Notes: generated by a model from the letters alone, not told the origin. A stretch of 64,000 bases of DNA from Pisolithus tinctorius (GCA_024663395.1 JANFAH010000042.1:186001-250000), one strand, 5' to 3'. Counted from the first letter of the stretch, positions 12,110 through 22,657 are shown. Numbers and translations are program-made.

Positions 12110-12540
12110 CCAGTAGTTAATTGGTAATGAAAACACAGCTACAATGATGTCATGTCAAATTTGTAATGAAACCCTGCCACAACTAATTACATAAGCATAC
12201 TGATAATAATACCATCAGGGGCCACTTGTGAAGCTGAATACAGCTGTGCATATGTCAACACAGCCACATCAATGAGAAATTCAAACTCCGCTTTGAGGGT
12301 GGGATAGTGATGGTAAGGAGTACACAGCCACAATGATGTACATGACAGAATCAGATTGAAACTCCTGCTACATCTAATTAGGTAAGCATATTGATATTAA
12401 TACCATCAGGGGCCATTTGTTGGGCTGAATACAGCTGTGTACATAATAAACACAGTCACATCAATGAGAAATTCAAACTCCGCTTTGATGGTGGGAAAGT
12501 GATGGCATAGGGTACACAGCCACAATGATGTCATGACAAA
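12110..12540. repeat. Tandem duplication of ~190 bp inside the TIR element
   Basis: Two adjacent copies share AATACCATCAGGGGCCA, GCTGAATACAGCTGTG and CAATGAGAAATTCAAACTCC, among other stretches. The copies differ by small indels and substitutions. The block sits immediately before the right minisatellite. Confidence 0.8.
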
Positions 12541-12544
12541 ATCA

Positions 12545-13015
12545 TGTCAGACCCCACTTCCAGGAGGTGGGTCCATCCTCCAATGATGTCGGCCAACCCC
12601 ACTTCCAGGAGGTGGGTCCACCCTCCAGCCAGGTCAGCCAACCCCACTTTCAGGCAGTGGGTCCACCCTCCAGCCAGGTTGGCCAACCCCACTTCCAGGA
12701 GGTGGGTCTGCCCTCCAGCCAGGTCAGCTGACCCCACTTTCAGGCAGTGGGTCTGCCCTCCAGCCAGGTTGGCCAACCCCACTTTCAGGCAGTGGGTCCA
12801 CCCTCCAGCCAGGTTGGCCAACCCCACTTTCAGGCAGTGGGTCTGCCCTCCAGCCAGGTTGGCCAACCCCACTTTCAGGCAGTGGGTCCACCCTCCAGCC
12901 AGGTTGGCCAACCCCACTTTCAGGCAGTGGGTCTGCCCTCCAGCCAGGTTGGCCGACCCCACTTTCAGGCAGTGGGTCCCCCCTCCAGCCAGGTCAGCTG
13001 ACCCCACCTTCACAG
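12545..13015. repeat. 45 bp minisatellite, right subterminal array (~10 units)
   Basis: The same unit as at 9885-10240 but inverted, with successive units alternating GGTCCACCC and GGTCTGCCC. The alternation suggests growth by duplication of a 90 bp dimer. Confidence 0.9.
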
Positions 13016-13122
13016 TCTGGCCTACCCACCCCTAGGGACCACTGGCCAATGTTGGTTAGTCCCAGTTTCAGGACAAAATGTACATGTCGGATGACCCACT
13101 TTTAGGCTTACAAGTGACTGAA

Positions 13123-13740
13123 TCATGTGAGGGGCAAGGCTGGCCAGAACAACAAAGTCGCACACAGTGCATTTGGGGTGATGTGGATTCAGGCACCAAG
13201 CCTGAGCGCTCATTTTTGTCTTTTGTTTGTATGATGTTCTACTCACAAATCTACAGGTCTAAGGTACTCGACCAAGTCGAAGTGCAGTCGCTGATATCCA
13301 AAGGAAAAGAAGATGCCAAGTACCCTAGCACAAAGGAAAAGGTGATCAACAGGGATGGATGGCTCAAGGCCATTCATCAGTACTTAGTATCAGGACTTCA
13401 TCCACCTGACTGCAAGGTGGGAGGACAAAGCTCGAGATCGAACTGAAGTTAGTGCCTGTAACTGTTGGAGTCGAAGACCTATCTTCGAAGCAGGCCCAAA
13501 GATCTACAGATCGAAGGTGACATGTTCTGTTATTATTCGAGCTTATACTACATTGAAATATTTTGTTTCTAGCAGCAAAGAAGTAGTGAACAAAGACAGG
13601 CGACTCAAGGTTGCTCAGCAATACTTAGCACAAGGGCTTCAGCCACCAGATGGAGTACCAGACAAAGTACAAGAAGTCAAGCATGTGCGTGTGCAGAGAG
13701 TTGATGGTATGAGAATGAGAAGGATGGTATAGAGAGGGTC
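13123..13740 (+). repeat. Exon-intron-like module array, block 3 (last two modules)
   Basis: Two further modules follow. One has an intron-like piece at about 13205-13258 (TCTACTCACAAATCTACAG) and one at about 13515-13572 (ends TTTGTTTCTAG). The coding-like blocks after each intron are paralogous to each other: V[IV]N[KR]D..LK...QYL..GL.PPD at about 13341-13415 and 13583-13653. The second continues open to a stop at about 13730. This is the best evidence in the array for a repeated, once-coding exon. No known domain was recognised. Confidence 0.5.
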
Positions 13741-14992
13741 CTGGTGAGCATATCAGTGTATAGTTTTCCTTACATGAGTTTTGCTTCATGCAAAGTCATT
13801 CAACCAGGTTGCACTAGTCTTTGGGTGATTCTACTCACCCTGACATGTAGTTTCAGTTTTCTTTCATCATTTTTTATATGTGCTGGATCATCTTAAGGAT
13901 GAGCAGGAGTCAAGAACACATATGTGTTCAAGGATAGTAAATACATGACTGAGTGAGAGTTGTTTTTTTTAGGTACATATATGATTTCAAACTGCCTCAT
14001 AAAGGGCAAGTGTCCACTGTACCAGCCACAGTGCTGCGTCAAATCGTGTTACCATTTTGTGCAAAGACTGTGCCTCGAAGAGCAGTCATCGACTCGCTCT
14101 GCACTTGATTTATCACTCACTTGTTCGTTTTCCTGGAGTTTATCTCCATTGTCATTTGGTGTGAGGTTTGGGTTTTGACAGGAGTGTTCAAGAGGCAGGG
14201 AGTGTGTTTGAGAGGCCAAGTGGCATTTGTGGGCAGAGAGTGTTGTGTTTGAGGGCGAAAGGTTTTGAGGATGAAGAGGGTTGTTCTGCAAGATCAGGAG
14301 CACATTTTGGGAAGGAAGAGGTCATGTCCGAGTGGTGCGAGGCATTTGAGGGCAAGGAGTCATGCTCAAAGGGCATGAGGGTAGGGAGCGAAGGGTATGA
14401 GGTGAAGTCAAGGGCAAGAGGGTGAGAGGTGCAGCAGTAGTGTTGAGGGAAGTAGATGTGAGGATGAGGATGTTTGTGTGAGGAGGAGAGCGACCAAGGA
14501 CGGTCAGATTCTAAACCACCCCTTGGATGTAGGGAACGAGTTCAGGTCCCCTAGGAGAAATTGTCTTGGTCAGGAGTTTAGGGGTCAGGGGACTTGTTTT
14601 GTTTTCTTGCTTTTGTTCTTGTGTTTGTACCACTGGACTTAGTGGCAAGCAGCTGCATTGCTGACTAAGCACACATGCTGTGTTCATGCGAGTTCAGTTT
14701 ACCATAGAAGCAGTACATGTCACAGGCCCTCAGTAGTAGGGTGATTTCATCTCACAATTCAGTGAGTTTTTGAGGTTAGAATTGTTACTTTGGGGAGTAC
14801 CCAAAGGGCCAGGAGGACTGGCAAGAGTTATTAGACAGACAGAGCTAAGTCTGCATTTCTAGTTCACATTTTTACATTTTACTACTTCTTCTTTTCTCAA
14901 AACAGGACCTCCCTTTTGGGTCGAGCAATAAACTCACCCATTACTGACTAATTACCATTTCTAGGTTCCTTCTATTACCAATTCCTACAGTG
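13741..14992. other. Intergenic/repeat-derived stretch, nothing recognised
   Basis: AT-rich and G-rich low-complexity sequence with only short open frames (for example 14168-14425). No motif, RNA gene or bounded repeat was recognised. The part from about 14880 lies next to a gypsy RNase H fragment and may be its decayed continuation. Confidence 0.4.
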
Positions 14993-15135
14993 GAAGGCTT
15001 TGAGAGCCCAAATAACTGCCAGTATCTCCAGGTTGTAAACCTGGTAGCACTGTTTGGCCCCTATGAGGGACTGGGATAGGTAGGAACAGGGGTGCCACTC
15101 ATTATTGGCCCCTTTTTGGGCAAGTACTGCCCTGG
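14993..15135 (-). pseudogene. Gypsy RNase H fragment
   Basis: The minus strand reads AVLAQKGANNEWHPCSYLSQ followed by SLIGAKQCYQVYNLEILAVI and WALKAF. This is the characteristic RNase H segment of Ty3/gypsy polymerases (the HPVAYLS..L...E..Y...D.ELLAI..A pattern). It is cut at 15135 by a 1.85 kb-family LTR. Confidence 0.75.
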
Positions 15136-16008
15136 TGTGAGTCAAAGTGAGGAAAGGTGGTGAAATCCAACCAAATCCAACACAAAAGACATAGAAGTGA
15201 GTGGTGGTTTGCCTCTGTGGAACCTGGAGTGCAGAAGAATCTAATATGGGGGGGAGTTCAATGGCAGGTGCTCCTGGTGCAAGTCATCAACAACTTATGC
15301 AGGAGTAGACAAGCAAGCAATGACTGGACAGGGGATGCTGAACAGAGTGAAGGTGTTCAGCTGAAAGGACCTCTGGAATGATGGACCTCAATAAAACATG
15401 CTCCTGGCACAAGTCGATGTCAAGTTACACAGGAGCAGATGGATGACTAAGCAGGTGTACTGACAAAGCACAGATGATACTTCAGATAATGAATGAAGGT
15501 AGATAGACCCTTGATGGAGCCTCAACTACCTAGGATGATGAATGGGGATGGTTAGACTCTTCCAAATGAGCCTCAACTGTCAACAACAAGATATGCACTG
15601 AACTGACTGCTGAGTGACTTCTGGATTGCTTGGGGGATGTAGCTAAGTACATGGGGGTTTATATACTGTGGGGGGAGCACAGCCTGTGACAAACAAGGCA
15701 CAAACACTTGGTAAGTAATGAGTAAGGACTGAGTAATCATGATGAGTAAGCAAGAAATGAAAAGTAAGCAAGCAAAGAAGATTGGTAAGTATTGGCAATG
15801 AACAAGTCAAGGACAGTCAAAATATCACAGAATGAGTCAAATGGAGTCAGAAACTGAGTAAGTGCACTGATATCACATTAGGGGGTGGCAATGCAAGTCA
15901 GATCTCAGTGGAGACATCTCTAGATCCAAAGATGGCATGACAGATGGATGGTGTTTCCAGATAGAGAAGTATTAATTCCAGAATTGAAGGGCATGAGTCA
16001 GGTGTCAA
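15136..16008 (-). mobile_element. Truncated copy of the 1.85 kb LTR family (copy A)
   Basis: It starts with the family end TGTGAGTCAAAG and matches 20804-21680 throughout, including the TATA region (GGGTTTATATACTG, about 15655). It then stops at 16008, before the LTR-encoded ORF. The left flank reads CCTGG, which fits a CCGG target whose CpG has decayed. Confidence 0.8.
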
Positions 16009-16744
16009 CATCAGGAAATCTACAAAATACTAATTTTACTATTGACATACTATTTACAACTCTTTCCAACTATTCTCACTTTTCTTACTCATCACACTAT
16101 TTATTGAAGTCAAAAAGTCAAAAAAGTTACAAGGGTGCATGGTGCTATCTGTTAGGGTATGCTAGGTGAGTGTGTATGAGCAGAATAATTAGACAATGAA
16201 TATATATGCACCAAGTAGCACATGCAATCATGCTGTGCAGGTGTAGGTGTACACAAGTGCGGGTGTGCCCTGTAACTATAGTTAGTGAGATGAAACAAAA
16301 AAGTAACAGAGTATAAGTACTTACTAGCCAGTTTGTTCAAAAGCAAGTGTGAGCAAGCGATCTGTGGGCATGTATGCAGGGGGCTGGTAATGATAGTTAG
16401 TAAACAAAATGAAAAAAGTAAACATACAAGTCACAGCGGCAGAAGGTGCCATTGGTCAGGAGGGATACCCTCCTTAACCTGAATCTTCACCTGTCTTCAA
16501 GCTGTTTGCCGGTGAAGATGAGGTGCTGCTGGTCTGGGGGAATGCTGTGCAGCATGTCAGTGGGCAAACTTTTACCTTCATTTTGTTGTTGCAGAGTCTC
16601 AGGACTTGAAAAAAATTTGAAGTACTTGTTTTGATTACAAATCACTGGATTTGTAATCACAACACTTTGAAAATTGTTGAAGTCCCACCAAGTACTGTAC
16701 ATGGACAGGTTGCAATGTCATCGACAATGATGGCCATGACAGGT
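16009..16744. other. Unassigned AT-rich stretch before the gypsy insertion
   Basis: No gene recognised. Small open frames only. A short palindrome-like pair (GATTACAAATC and GATTTGTAATC) lies at about 16633-16660. The last five bases (CAGGT, 16740-16744) are the left target-site duplication of the next element. Confidence 0.4.
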
Positions 16745-17503
16745 TGTCAAGTATGGGATGTCTGGGTTGAGGCCGGACCGGAGACTGAAGCGGGCATGAG
16801 GCCGAGGGGTCGGAATCAGGGGGGGAGTCGAAGGTACAGATAGTTGGACTGATTGGACCTAGCGACTGAGGATACAGCACTATTCCCTTGTGTGGGTCTC
16901 AGTCCGAGTCCAAGGCCGAAGCGGGGTTATCAGGGTTAACTTAGTTGATTTCAGACTGAGGTCTACAGGCCGAGTATCTACGAGTTTATATACTAGAAAC
17001 AACTATAGTACAGAGACTGGTAATGTCGGTCTTGCAAGGATTGCTAAGACGATTGGTAAGACAAGGATCACTAACATATGACTAAGGTAGCGGAGACCGG
17101 TGTCACACACCAAAGGTGTTGTGGACATGGTTACAGCTGACTCTGCCTAACTTGTTGACGAGTTGCGCACAATGCCCAAGCATGCAGATGAAGACTAAAG
17201 GCCTCATGCGTAGAAAGACTGTTGGACATGAACAGTCATCCTTCGCACAAGAACGAGTCGTCAGTGCTAAAGAGAAAAGAGGAAGCGAGTTAAGCGCACA
17301 TTAAAGGTTTTTAGCGCTTGTGTACGGCATTCCGGTTTTCATTGTATCTCCACCATTTCCAAAGATATCGACTCCATTCCCATGCTCGCTTAAAGTGCTC
17401 AGCCCCACGATTCTTCCTTCCAAATTTGGAGAGGATCCTCGCACCCTGCACATTTCTACAGCACTCCATCCATCAGACGCTCATTTCGCTAAGTCTATCA
17501 ATC

Positions 17504-17980
17504 ATGGCTGCCTCTTCGTTAATCATCTCGCTTGTCTCATTTGCCAGAGACGGTGGCTACATATATCTGCCAGGCATTCCCACCAGCTTCCGTCCTGAAG
17601 CCCCCTGGTTCATCCCGTCATTGTCAGCCCCATCTCATCCCATGCAGCTTGGTCAGCGTGTTCTCCTTGTCAGTATGACTTCCAGAAGGACGTTCTTTGG
17701 TCGCCTCAGGTCTGTCACTCGGTTAGAAAGGTCTTATGTGGTCATTTCAGTCTCCCCAGTTGATGAAGCATATGGATCATTCCTCCCTGCTCCCTGCACC
17801 GTCTTTATTCCAGTCTCGTCTGTCATTCTTCCTGCATTGCAACAGCTGCAGTATAATCTACTGTCCTCCAGCCTCCCTGATCGCATTCATGACGAGTATG
17901 ACATGCATCTTGCCTTCTTACTGCAAGATCCAGCAGAAGACGTCCCCCCTTCTCCTCCTCCATCAGAGCCCCGTTCATGA
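17504..17980 (+). CDS. LTR-encoded ORF (copy B), unknown function, 158 aa
   Basis: An open frame beginning MAASS and ending SPPPSEPRS. The frame stays open upstream to 17318, but this ATG is shared by all copies and so was chosen. The protein has a GYIYLPGIPTSFRPEAPWF motif near the N terminus, a central VLLVSMTSRRTFFG, then DEAYGSFLPAPCTVFIPVSS, and an acidic, proline-rich tail. No signal peptide or catalytic motif was recognised. The same ORF is intact at 21775-22254, 27331-27807 and 36870-37346, frameshifted at 47197-47675, and partial at 48912-49270 and 63884-64000. Conservation of the frame among diverged copies suggests a real protein. Confidence 0.55.
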   Translation: MAASSLIISLVSFARDGGYIYLPGIPTSFRPEAPWFIPSLSAPSHPMQLGQRVLLVSMTSRRTFFGRLRSVTRLERSYVVISVSPVDEAYGSFLPAPCTVFIPVSSVILPALQQLQYNLLSSSLPDRIHDEYDMHLAFLLQDPAEDVPPSPPPSEPRS

Positions 17981-18417
17981 AGTTTTTGTTAACTTTGCTG
18001 AGAGGATGGAAGGGTGGGAGACGCGATCGTGTATGCTCTCATTGCCCCACAGACCCCCAACGCCCTAGCCCCCTTTGACACCTGACTCATGCCCTTCAAT
18101 TCTGGAATTAATACTTCCCTATCTGGAAACACCATCCATCTGTCATGCCATCTTTGGATCTAGAGATGTCTCCGCCGAGATCTAACTTGCATCGCCACCC
18201 CCTAATGTGATATCAGTGCGCTTACTCAGTTTCTGATTCTGTTTGACTCGTTTTGTGATATTTTGACTATCCTTGACTCGTTCATTGCCAATACTTACCA
18301 ATCCTCTTTGCTTGCTTACTTATCGTTTCTCGCTTACTCATCATGATTACTCAGTCCTTACTCATTACTTACGAAGTGTTTGTGCCCTGTTTGTCACAAG
18401 CTGTGCTCCCCCCTCAG

Positions 18418-18425
18418 TATATAAA
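18418..18425 (+). promoter_or_regulatory. TATA box of the 1.85 kb LTR
   Basis: TATATAAA in the context AGTATATAAACCCCC, conserved in every copy of this LTR (also near 21335, 28245, 37785, 46755 and, diverged, 49760). It lies about 440 bp downstream of the LTR ORF. That places the ORF in the U3 part and suggests that this TATA box drives the element's genomic RNA rather than the ORF. Confidence 0.6.
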
Positions 18426-19243
18426 CCCCCATGTACTTAGCTACCCAGAATCAATCAAGAAGTCACTCAGAAGTCAGCTCAGCTCAGCATATCTTGTCGT
18501 TGACAGTTGAGGCTCATTTGGAAGAGTCTATCTGTCTTCATTTATATCATTGGTAGTTGAGGCTCCATCAAGGGTCTATCTACCTCTATTCATTCATCTG
18601 AAGTATCATCTGTGCTCTGTCAGCACACCTGCTTAGTCATCCATTCACCCCTGCGTAACTCGTCATCGACTTGCGCCAGGAACATATTCTATCAAAGGTC
18701 CATTACCCCCAGGTACTTTCGGCTGAACACCCCTGCTCTGTTCAGCATCCCCTTCTCAATCAGCATTCATTCATCCTCTCCTGCGTAACTCGACGACGAC
18801 TTGTGCCAGGAGCCCTCTACTTGAAGTCCCCCCCACACATTTAGGTTTCTCTGCACTCCAGGTTCTGCGGAGGCAAACCACCACTTGCACATTATTTGTC
18901 TTTGGTGTTGGTTTGGTTGGTTTATACTGCCTTTCCACACTTTGACTCACACCGGGACAGGTGGACCAGAGACAGGACTGGGCAGAGTTTATCCAAAATG
19001 ACAGACACTGCAAAGCAGTGTCTACTGCACTAGACCAACTGGAGATATGGGACAGGCAAGGCTGAGGCCGGACTGAGTGAGTGTGAGGCCGAGTCTGGCT
19101 GGGGTCGAGGCACGACTATGACAGTATCCCCCTCTTAGGGGTCGAACCCATGAGACCCCTGCGAGGGTGGTGGGCTGAGTTTGAAAAACCGATACTTGTG
19201 GCTCGCTAAGCCTTTTGCATCTTTGTTTCTCATCCTATTCATC

Positions 19244-20331
19244 ATGTCTGATTCAAGGCCAATCAGCATGACTGGCAACAACAAAGAAGGCCTGGCTGTC
19301 GTCGACTGGACCCAGGTATCAGACGATGCCATCCGGTACGACACCAACGACAAGGAGGAGACGATGAGGGCGAAGGCCAAGGAGAGGAAGAGACAAAAGG
19401 CAGCTGAACAAGCCCAGTGCGAAGAGCAGGCACGACTGGAGGCCGAGAGAGTGGAGAGGGAGCAGATTGAGGCCAAGAGGGCTGAGAAGGAGAAGGCCGA
19501 GGCCGAGAACGCAGAGCGGGAGGCCGAAGAGAAGAGGGTGCGTGAAGAGGAGGAGAAGCGGGAGGCCGAGTGCAAGCGCAAGGCCGAGGCCAGCAAGAGT
19601 GATGAGGCCGGCACTGGGGGCGCTAGTGGTGAGGCCGGGGGCGAAGTTAAGAGGGTGGTAATGGACCCTGGGTGAGTATTTTTTCTTAATACCCACGCTC
19701 TCTTCGTCTAACATCCTCTAGCTGTACCTGTTGCACCCGGGCACAGGTCATCTGCGAGTTCCTCATAGACAGCAACAAGAAATGGGTTGCCTGCGTCCGC
19801 TGCAACCTGTCCAAGGGGAAATGCCAGTGGCCTGGGGACAGGAAGGACATCGAGGCTGGTCCCAAAGCCACTACCAAGGCTGACAAGGGGAAGAAATGGA
19901 CGGCTGATGAGGAGTCGCCTGAGCCTGGGCCCAGCCAGAAGAAATGGGTGAAGTCGAAACTGACCGAGGTGCTAGAGATCAACGAGCCCAAGGCCGGTGG
20001 GAGCGGGGAGAGGGAGGCTGGCGCTAAAAGGTACTCAGGCTTGGAAAACAAGCTCGAGCGACTGATTGAGGCCACAGGGCTGATTGCCAACAACCTTGCC
20101 AGCCTCTTCAAACTTCATGAAACCACAGTCAAGAACTCAGGCTGCATTGCCAACGCTCTCGAGTCACTGCTCGACGAGTCTTATGGGTATGGGATGGTGG
20201 TGTCCCCCTCGGACTTGGGCTCATCTGAGCTTGACTCCAATGAACTGCGTGAGGAGGCCAAGTGGTTGAAGAACCACGGCGAAGACGAGGAGGGGGAGGC
20301 CAAGGGGGAAGATGAGGACATGGCCAAGTAG
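19244..20331 (+). CDS. Antisense spliced accessory gene of the gypsy: coiled coil plus zinc-cluster-like
   Basis: Two exons on the strand opposite to gag-pol: 19244-19671 and 19722-20331, joined by a 50 bp intron with GTGAGT donor and CCTCTAG acceptor. The product is 345 aa. Exon 1 encodes MSDSRPIS then a long charged coiled coil (about residues 45-125, Glu/Lys/Arg/Ala-rich). Exon 2 opens with a Cys-rich module, CTCCTRAQVICEF then VACVRCNLSKGKCQWPG, resembling the C2-C-C2-C zinc-cluster-like regions often seen in basidiomycete TE proteins. An acidic C-terminal half follows. The same gene, with its intron at the same place, occurs in the sister copy at 62024-63139. It lies between the 3' LTR and the end of pol. 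Transcription from the 3' LTR outward across the element is inferred. Confidence 0.7.
19672..19721 (+). other. Intron of the antisense accessory gene
   Basis: A 50 bp intron with GTGAGT donor, TCTAAC branch-like site and CCTCTAG acceptor. Splicing joins G|CTGT and opens the zinc-cluster-like exon in frame. The second copy keeps the intron (about 62475-62523) with diverged interior but intact splice sites. Confidence 0.75.
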
Positions 20332-20479
20332 GGTACATAGCATAGCACCTTTGTTAACCTTCTGTGAATGTCATGTGTTCAGTTTCGGTCTTGTATAGTA
20401 AGTGAGCACAACAAGAAAAAGAAAACTAGATACTGATAGGAAACAGAAACAGAAAACTGAGGCTGGTTGAAGCCGGTCC

Positions 20480-20803
20480 TCATTGGAAGGGGCCAGGTTT
20501 ACCGGGGTAGCTGGAGTGAAACTCTTGTACGAGTTCAGACATGTTGTCCAGCTCTGTAGCAAGTACCCAAGTGGTCTCTTCATCGGTCCCCTCGTAGCCG
20601 GTCCACCGGACTAGGTATTGAAGCCAACACCGGCAATGCCAGTCGACCTTAGAGTTGAGGATTTCTGCTACCTCGAACTCTAGATCACCATCGACTTCAA
20701 CTGGTGGGGGTGGCAGTTGAGTCTGGTTCGGGATGGTATTAGGGATGGCCGGCTCGAGTTGAGAAACATGAAAGACCGGGTGTACTGTGTGCATCGAGTC
20801 CGG
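20480..20803 (-). pseudogene. Chromodomain end of gypsy pol
   Basis: The minus strand reads HPVFHVSQLEPA, then FEVAEILNSK and YLVRWTGYEGTDEETTWVLA. This is a chromodomain (the V..IL..R...YLV.W.GY...E.TWE pattern) and marks the element as a chromovirus. It is separated from the integrase by solo LTR copy C, which entered within the coding strand after FTLRLP. Confidence 0.85.
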
Positions 20804-22657
20804 TGTGAGTCAAAGTGTGGAAAGGCAGTATAAACCAACCAAACCAACACCAAAGACAAATAATGTGCAAGTGGTGGTTTGCCTCCGCAGAACCTGGAGT
20901 GCAGAGAAACCTAAATGTGTGGGGGGGACTTCAAGTAGAGGGCTCCTGGCACAAGTCGTCGTCGAGTTACGCAGGAGAGGATGAATGAATGCTGATTGAG
21001 AAGGGGATGCTGAACAGAGCAGGGGTGTTCAGCCGAAAGTACCTGGGGGTAATGGACCTTTGATAGAATATGTTCCTGGCGCAAGTCGATGACGAGTTAC
21101 GCAGGGGTGAATGGATGACTAAGCAGGTGTGCTGACAGAGCACAGATGATACTTCAGATGAATGAATAGAGGTAGATAGACCCTTGATGGAGCCTCAACT
21201 ACCAATGATATAAATGAAGACAGATAGACTCTTCCAAATGAGCCTCAACTGTCAACGACAAGATATGCTGAGCTGAGCTGACTTCTGAGTGACTTCTTGA
21301 TTGATTCTGGGTAGCTAAGTACATGGGGGTTTATATACTGAGGGGGGAGCACAGCTTGTGACAAACAGGGCACAAACACTTCGTAAGTAATGAGTAAGGA
21401 CTGAGTAATCATGATGAGTAAGCGAGAAACGATAAGTAAGCAAGCAAAGAGGATTGGTAAGTATTGGCAATGAACGAGTCAAGGATAGTCAAAATATCAC
21501 AAAACGAGTCAAACAGAATCAGAAACTGAGTAAGCGCACTGATATCACATTAGGGGGTGGCGATGCAAGTTAGATCTCGGCGGAGACATCTCTAGATCCA
21601 AAGATGGCATGACAGATGGATGGTGTTTCCAGATAGGGAAGTATTAATTCCAGAATTGAAGGGCATGAGTCAGGTGTCAAAGGGGGCTAGGGCGTTGGGG
21701 GTCTGTGGGGCAATGAGAGCATACGCGATCGTGTCTCCCACCCTTCCATCCTCTCAGCGAAGTTAACAAAAACTTCATGAACGGGGCTCTGATGGAGGAG
21801 GAGGAGAAGGGGGGACATCTTCTGCTGGATCTTGCAGTAAGAAGGCAAGATGCATGTCATACTCATCATGAATGCGATCAGAGAGGCTGGAGGACAGTAG
21901 ACCATACTGCAGCTGTCGCAACGCGGGAAGAATGATGGACGAGACTGGAATAAAGACAGTGCAGGGAGCAGGGAGGAACGATCCATATGCTTCATCAACT
22001 GGGGAGACTGAAACGACCACATAAGACCATTCTAACCAAGTGACAGACCTGAGGCAACCAAAGAATGTCCTTCTGGAAGTCATACTGACAAGGAGAACAC
22101 GCTGACCAAGCTGCATGGGACGAGATGGGGCTGACAACGACGGGATGAACCAGGGGGCTTCAGGACGGAAGCTGGTGGGAATGCCTGGCAGATATACATA
22201 GCCACTGTCTCTGGCAAATGAGACAAGCGAGATGATCGACGAAGAGGTGGCCATGATTGATGGACTTAGCGAAATGAGCGTCTGATGGATGGAGTGCTGT
22301 AGAAATGCACAGGGTGCGAGGATCCTCTCCAAATTTGGAAGGAAGAATTGTGGGGCTGAGCACTTTAAGCGAGCATGGGAATGGAGTCGATATCTTTGGA
22401 AATGGTGGAGATACGACGAAAACCGGAATGCCGTACACAGGTGCTAAAAACCTTTAATGTGCGCTTAACTCGCTTCCTCTTTTCTCTTTAGCACTGACGA
22501 CTCGTTCTTGTGCGAAGGATGACTGTTCATGTCCAACAGTCTTTCTACGCATGAGGCCTTTAGTCTTCATCTGCATGCTTGGGCATTGTGCGCAACTCGT
22601 CAACGAGTTAGGCAGAGTCAGCTGTAACCATGTCCACAACACCTTTGGTGTGTGACA
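20804..22657 (-). mobile_element. 1.85 kb solo LTR (copy C), target ACCGG/CCGG
   Basis: Family ends TGTGAGTCAAAG and GGTGTGTGACA, flanked by CCGG at 20800-20803 and 22658-22661. Inserted into the pol coding sequence, in the segment joining integrase and chromodomain. CpG sites are largely kept, which implies a recent arrival compared with copies D, E and F. Confidence 0.85.
21775..22254 (-). CDS. LTR-encoded ORF (copy C), 159 aa
   Basis: Intact homologue of the ORF at 17504-17980, beginning MATSSSIISLVSFARDSGY and ending in the proline-rich tail with one extra Pro. Differences from copy B are scattered substitutions, several of them Arg to Cys, Trp or Gln as expected from CpG decay. None creates a stop. 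Confidence 0.55.
   Translation of the reverse strand: MATSSSIISLVSFARDSGYVYLPGIPTSFRPEAPWFIPSLSAPSRPMQLGQRVLLVSMTSRRTFFGCLRSVTWLEWSYVVVSVSPVDEAYGSFLPAPCTVFIPVSSIILPALRQLQYGLLSSSLSDRIHDEYDMHLAFLLQDPAEDVPPSPPPPSEPRS

Larger units (their letters stand above)
9776..13122. mobile_element. 3.35 kb terminal-inverted-repeat element without transposase
   Basis: The left end (TTCAGTCACCTGTAGGCC) and the reverse complement of the right end (TTCAGTCACTTGTAAGCC) are inverted copies that stay similar for about 100 bp. Just inside each end lies a tandem array of a 45 bp unit, and the two arrays are inverted to each other. The interior has no convincing ORF but several local repeats. It interrupts the exon-intron module array, which shows similar modules on both sides (9600-9660 and 13195-13262). 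I could not define a target-site duplication. The likeliest reading is a non-autonomous class II transposon; the superfamily is unknown. Confidence 0.75.
17101..18951 (+). mobile_element. 1.85 kb solo LTR (copy B), target ACCGG/CCGG
   Basis: Runs from TGTCACACACC to TTTGACTCACA. CCGG flanks both ends (17097-17100, 18952-18955); a 5 bp ACCGG reading is equally possible if the end is taken one base earlier. It sits inside the 3' LTR of the gypsy. The uninterrupted 5' LTR at about 26172 shows the empty site. It contains a 158-codon ORF, a TATATAAA box at about 18418, and short internal repeats after it. No body, primer-binding site or second LTR is attached, so it is a solo LTR by structure. Confidence 0.85.

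Noticed and set aside
12531..13035. 160-163 codon open frames on both strands
   Set aside because: Same minisatellite as at 9885-10240; no start context, no codon bias, not a gene.
18771..19013. 80-codon minus frame at the end of LTR copy B (repeated in copy C)
   Set aside because: It crosses the LTR boundary into flanking gypsy sequence in B and lies in the R/U5 part; no conservation of a start or stop across the other copies.
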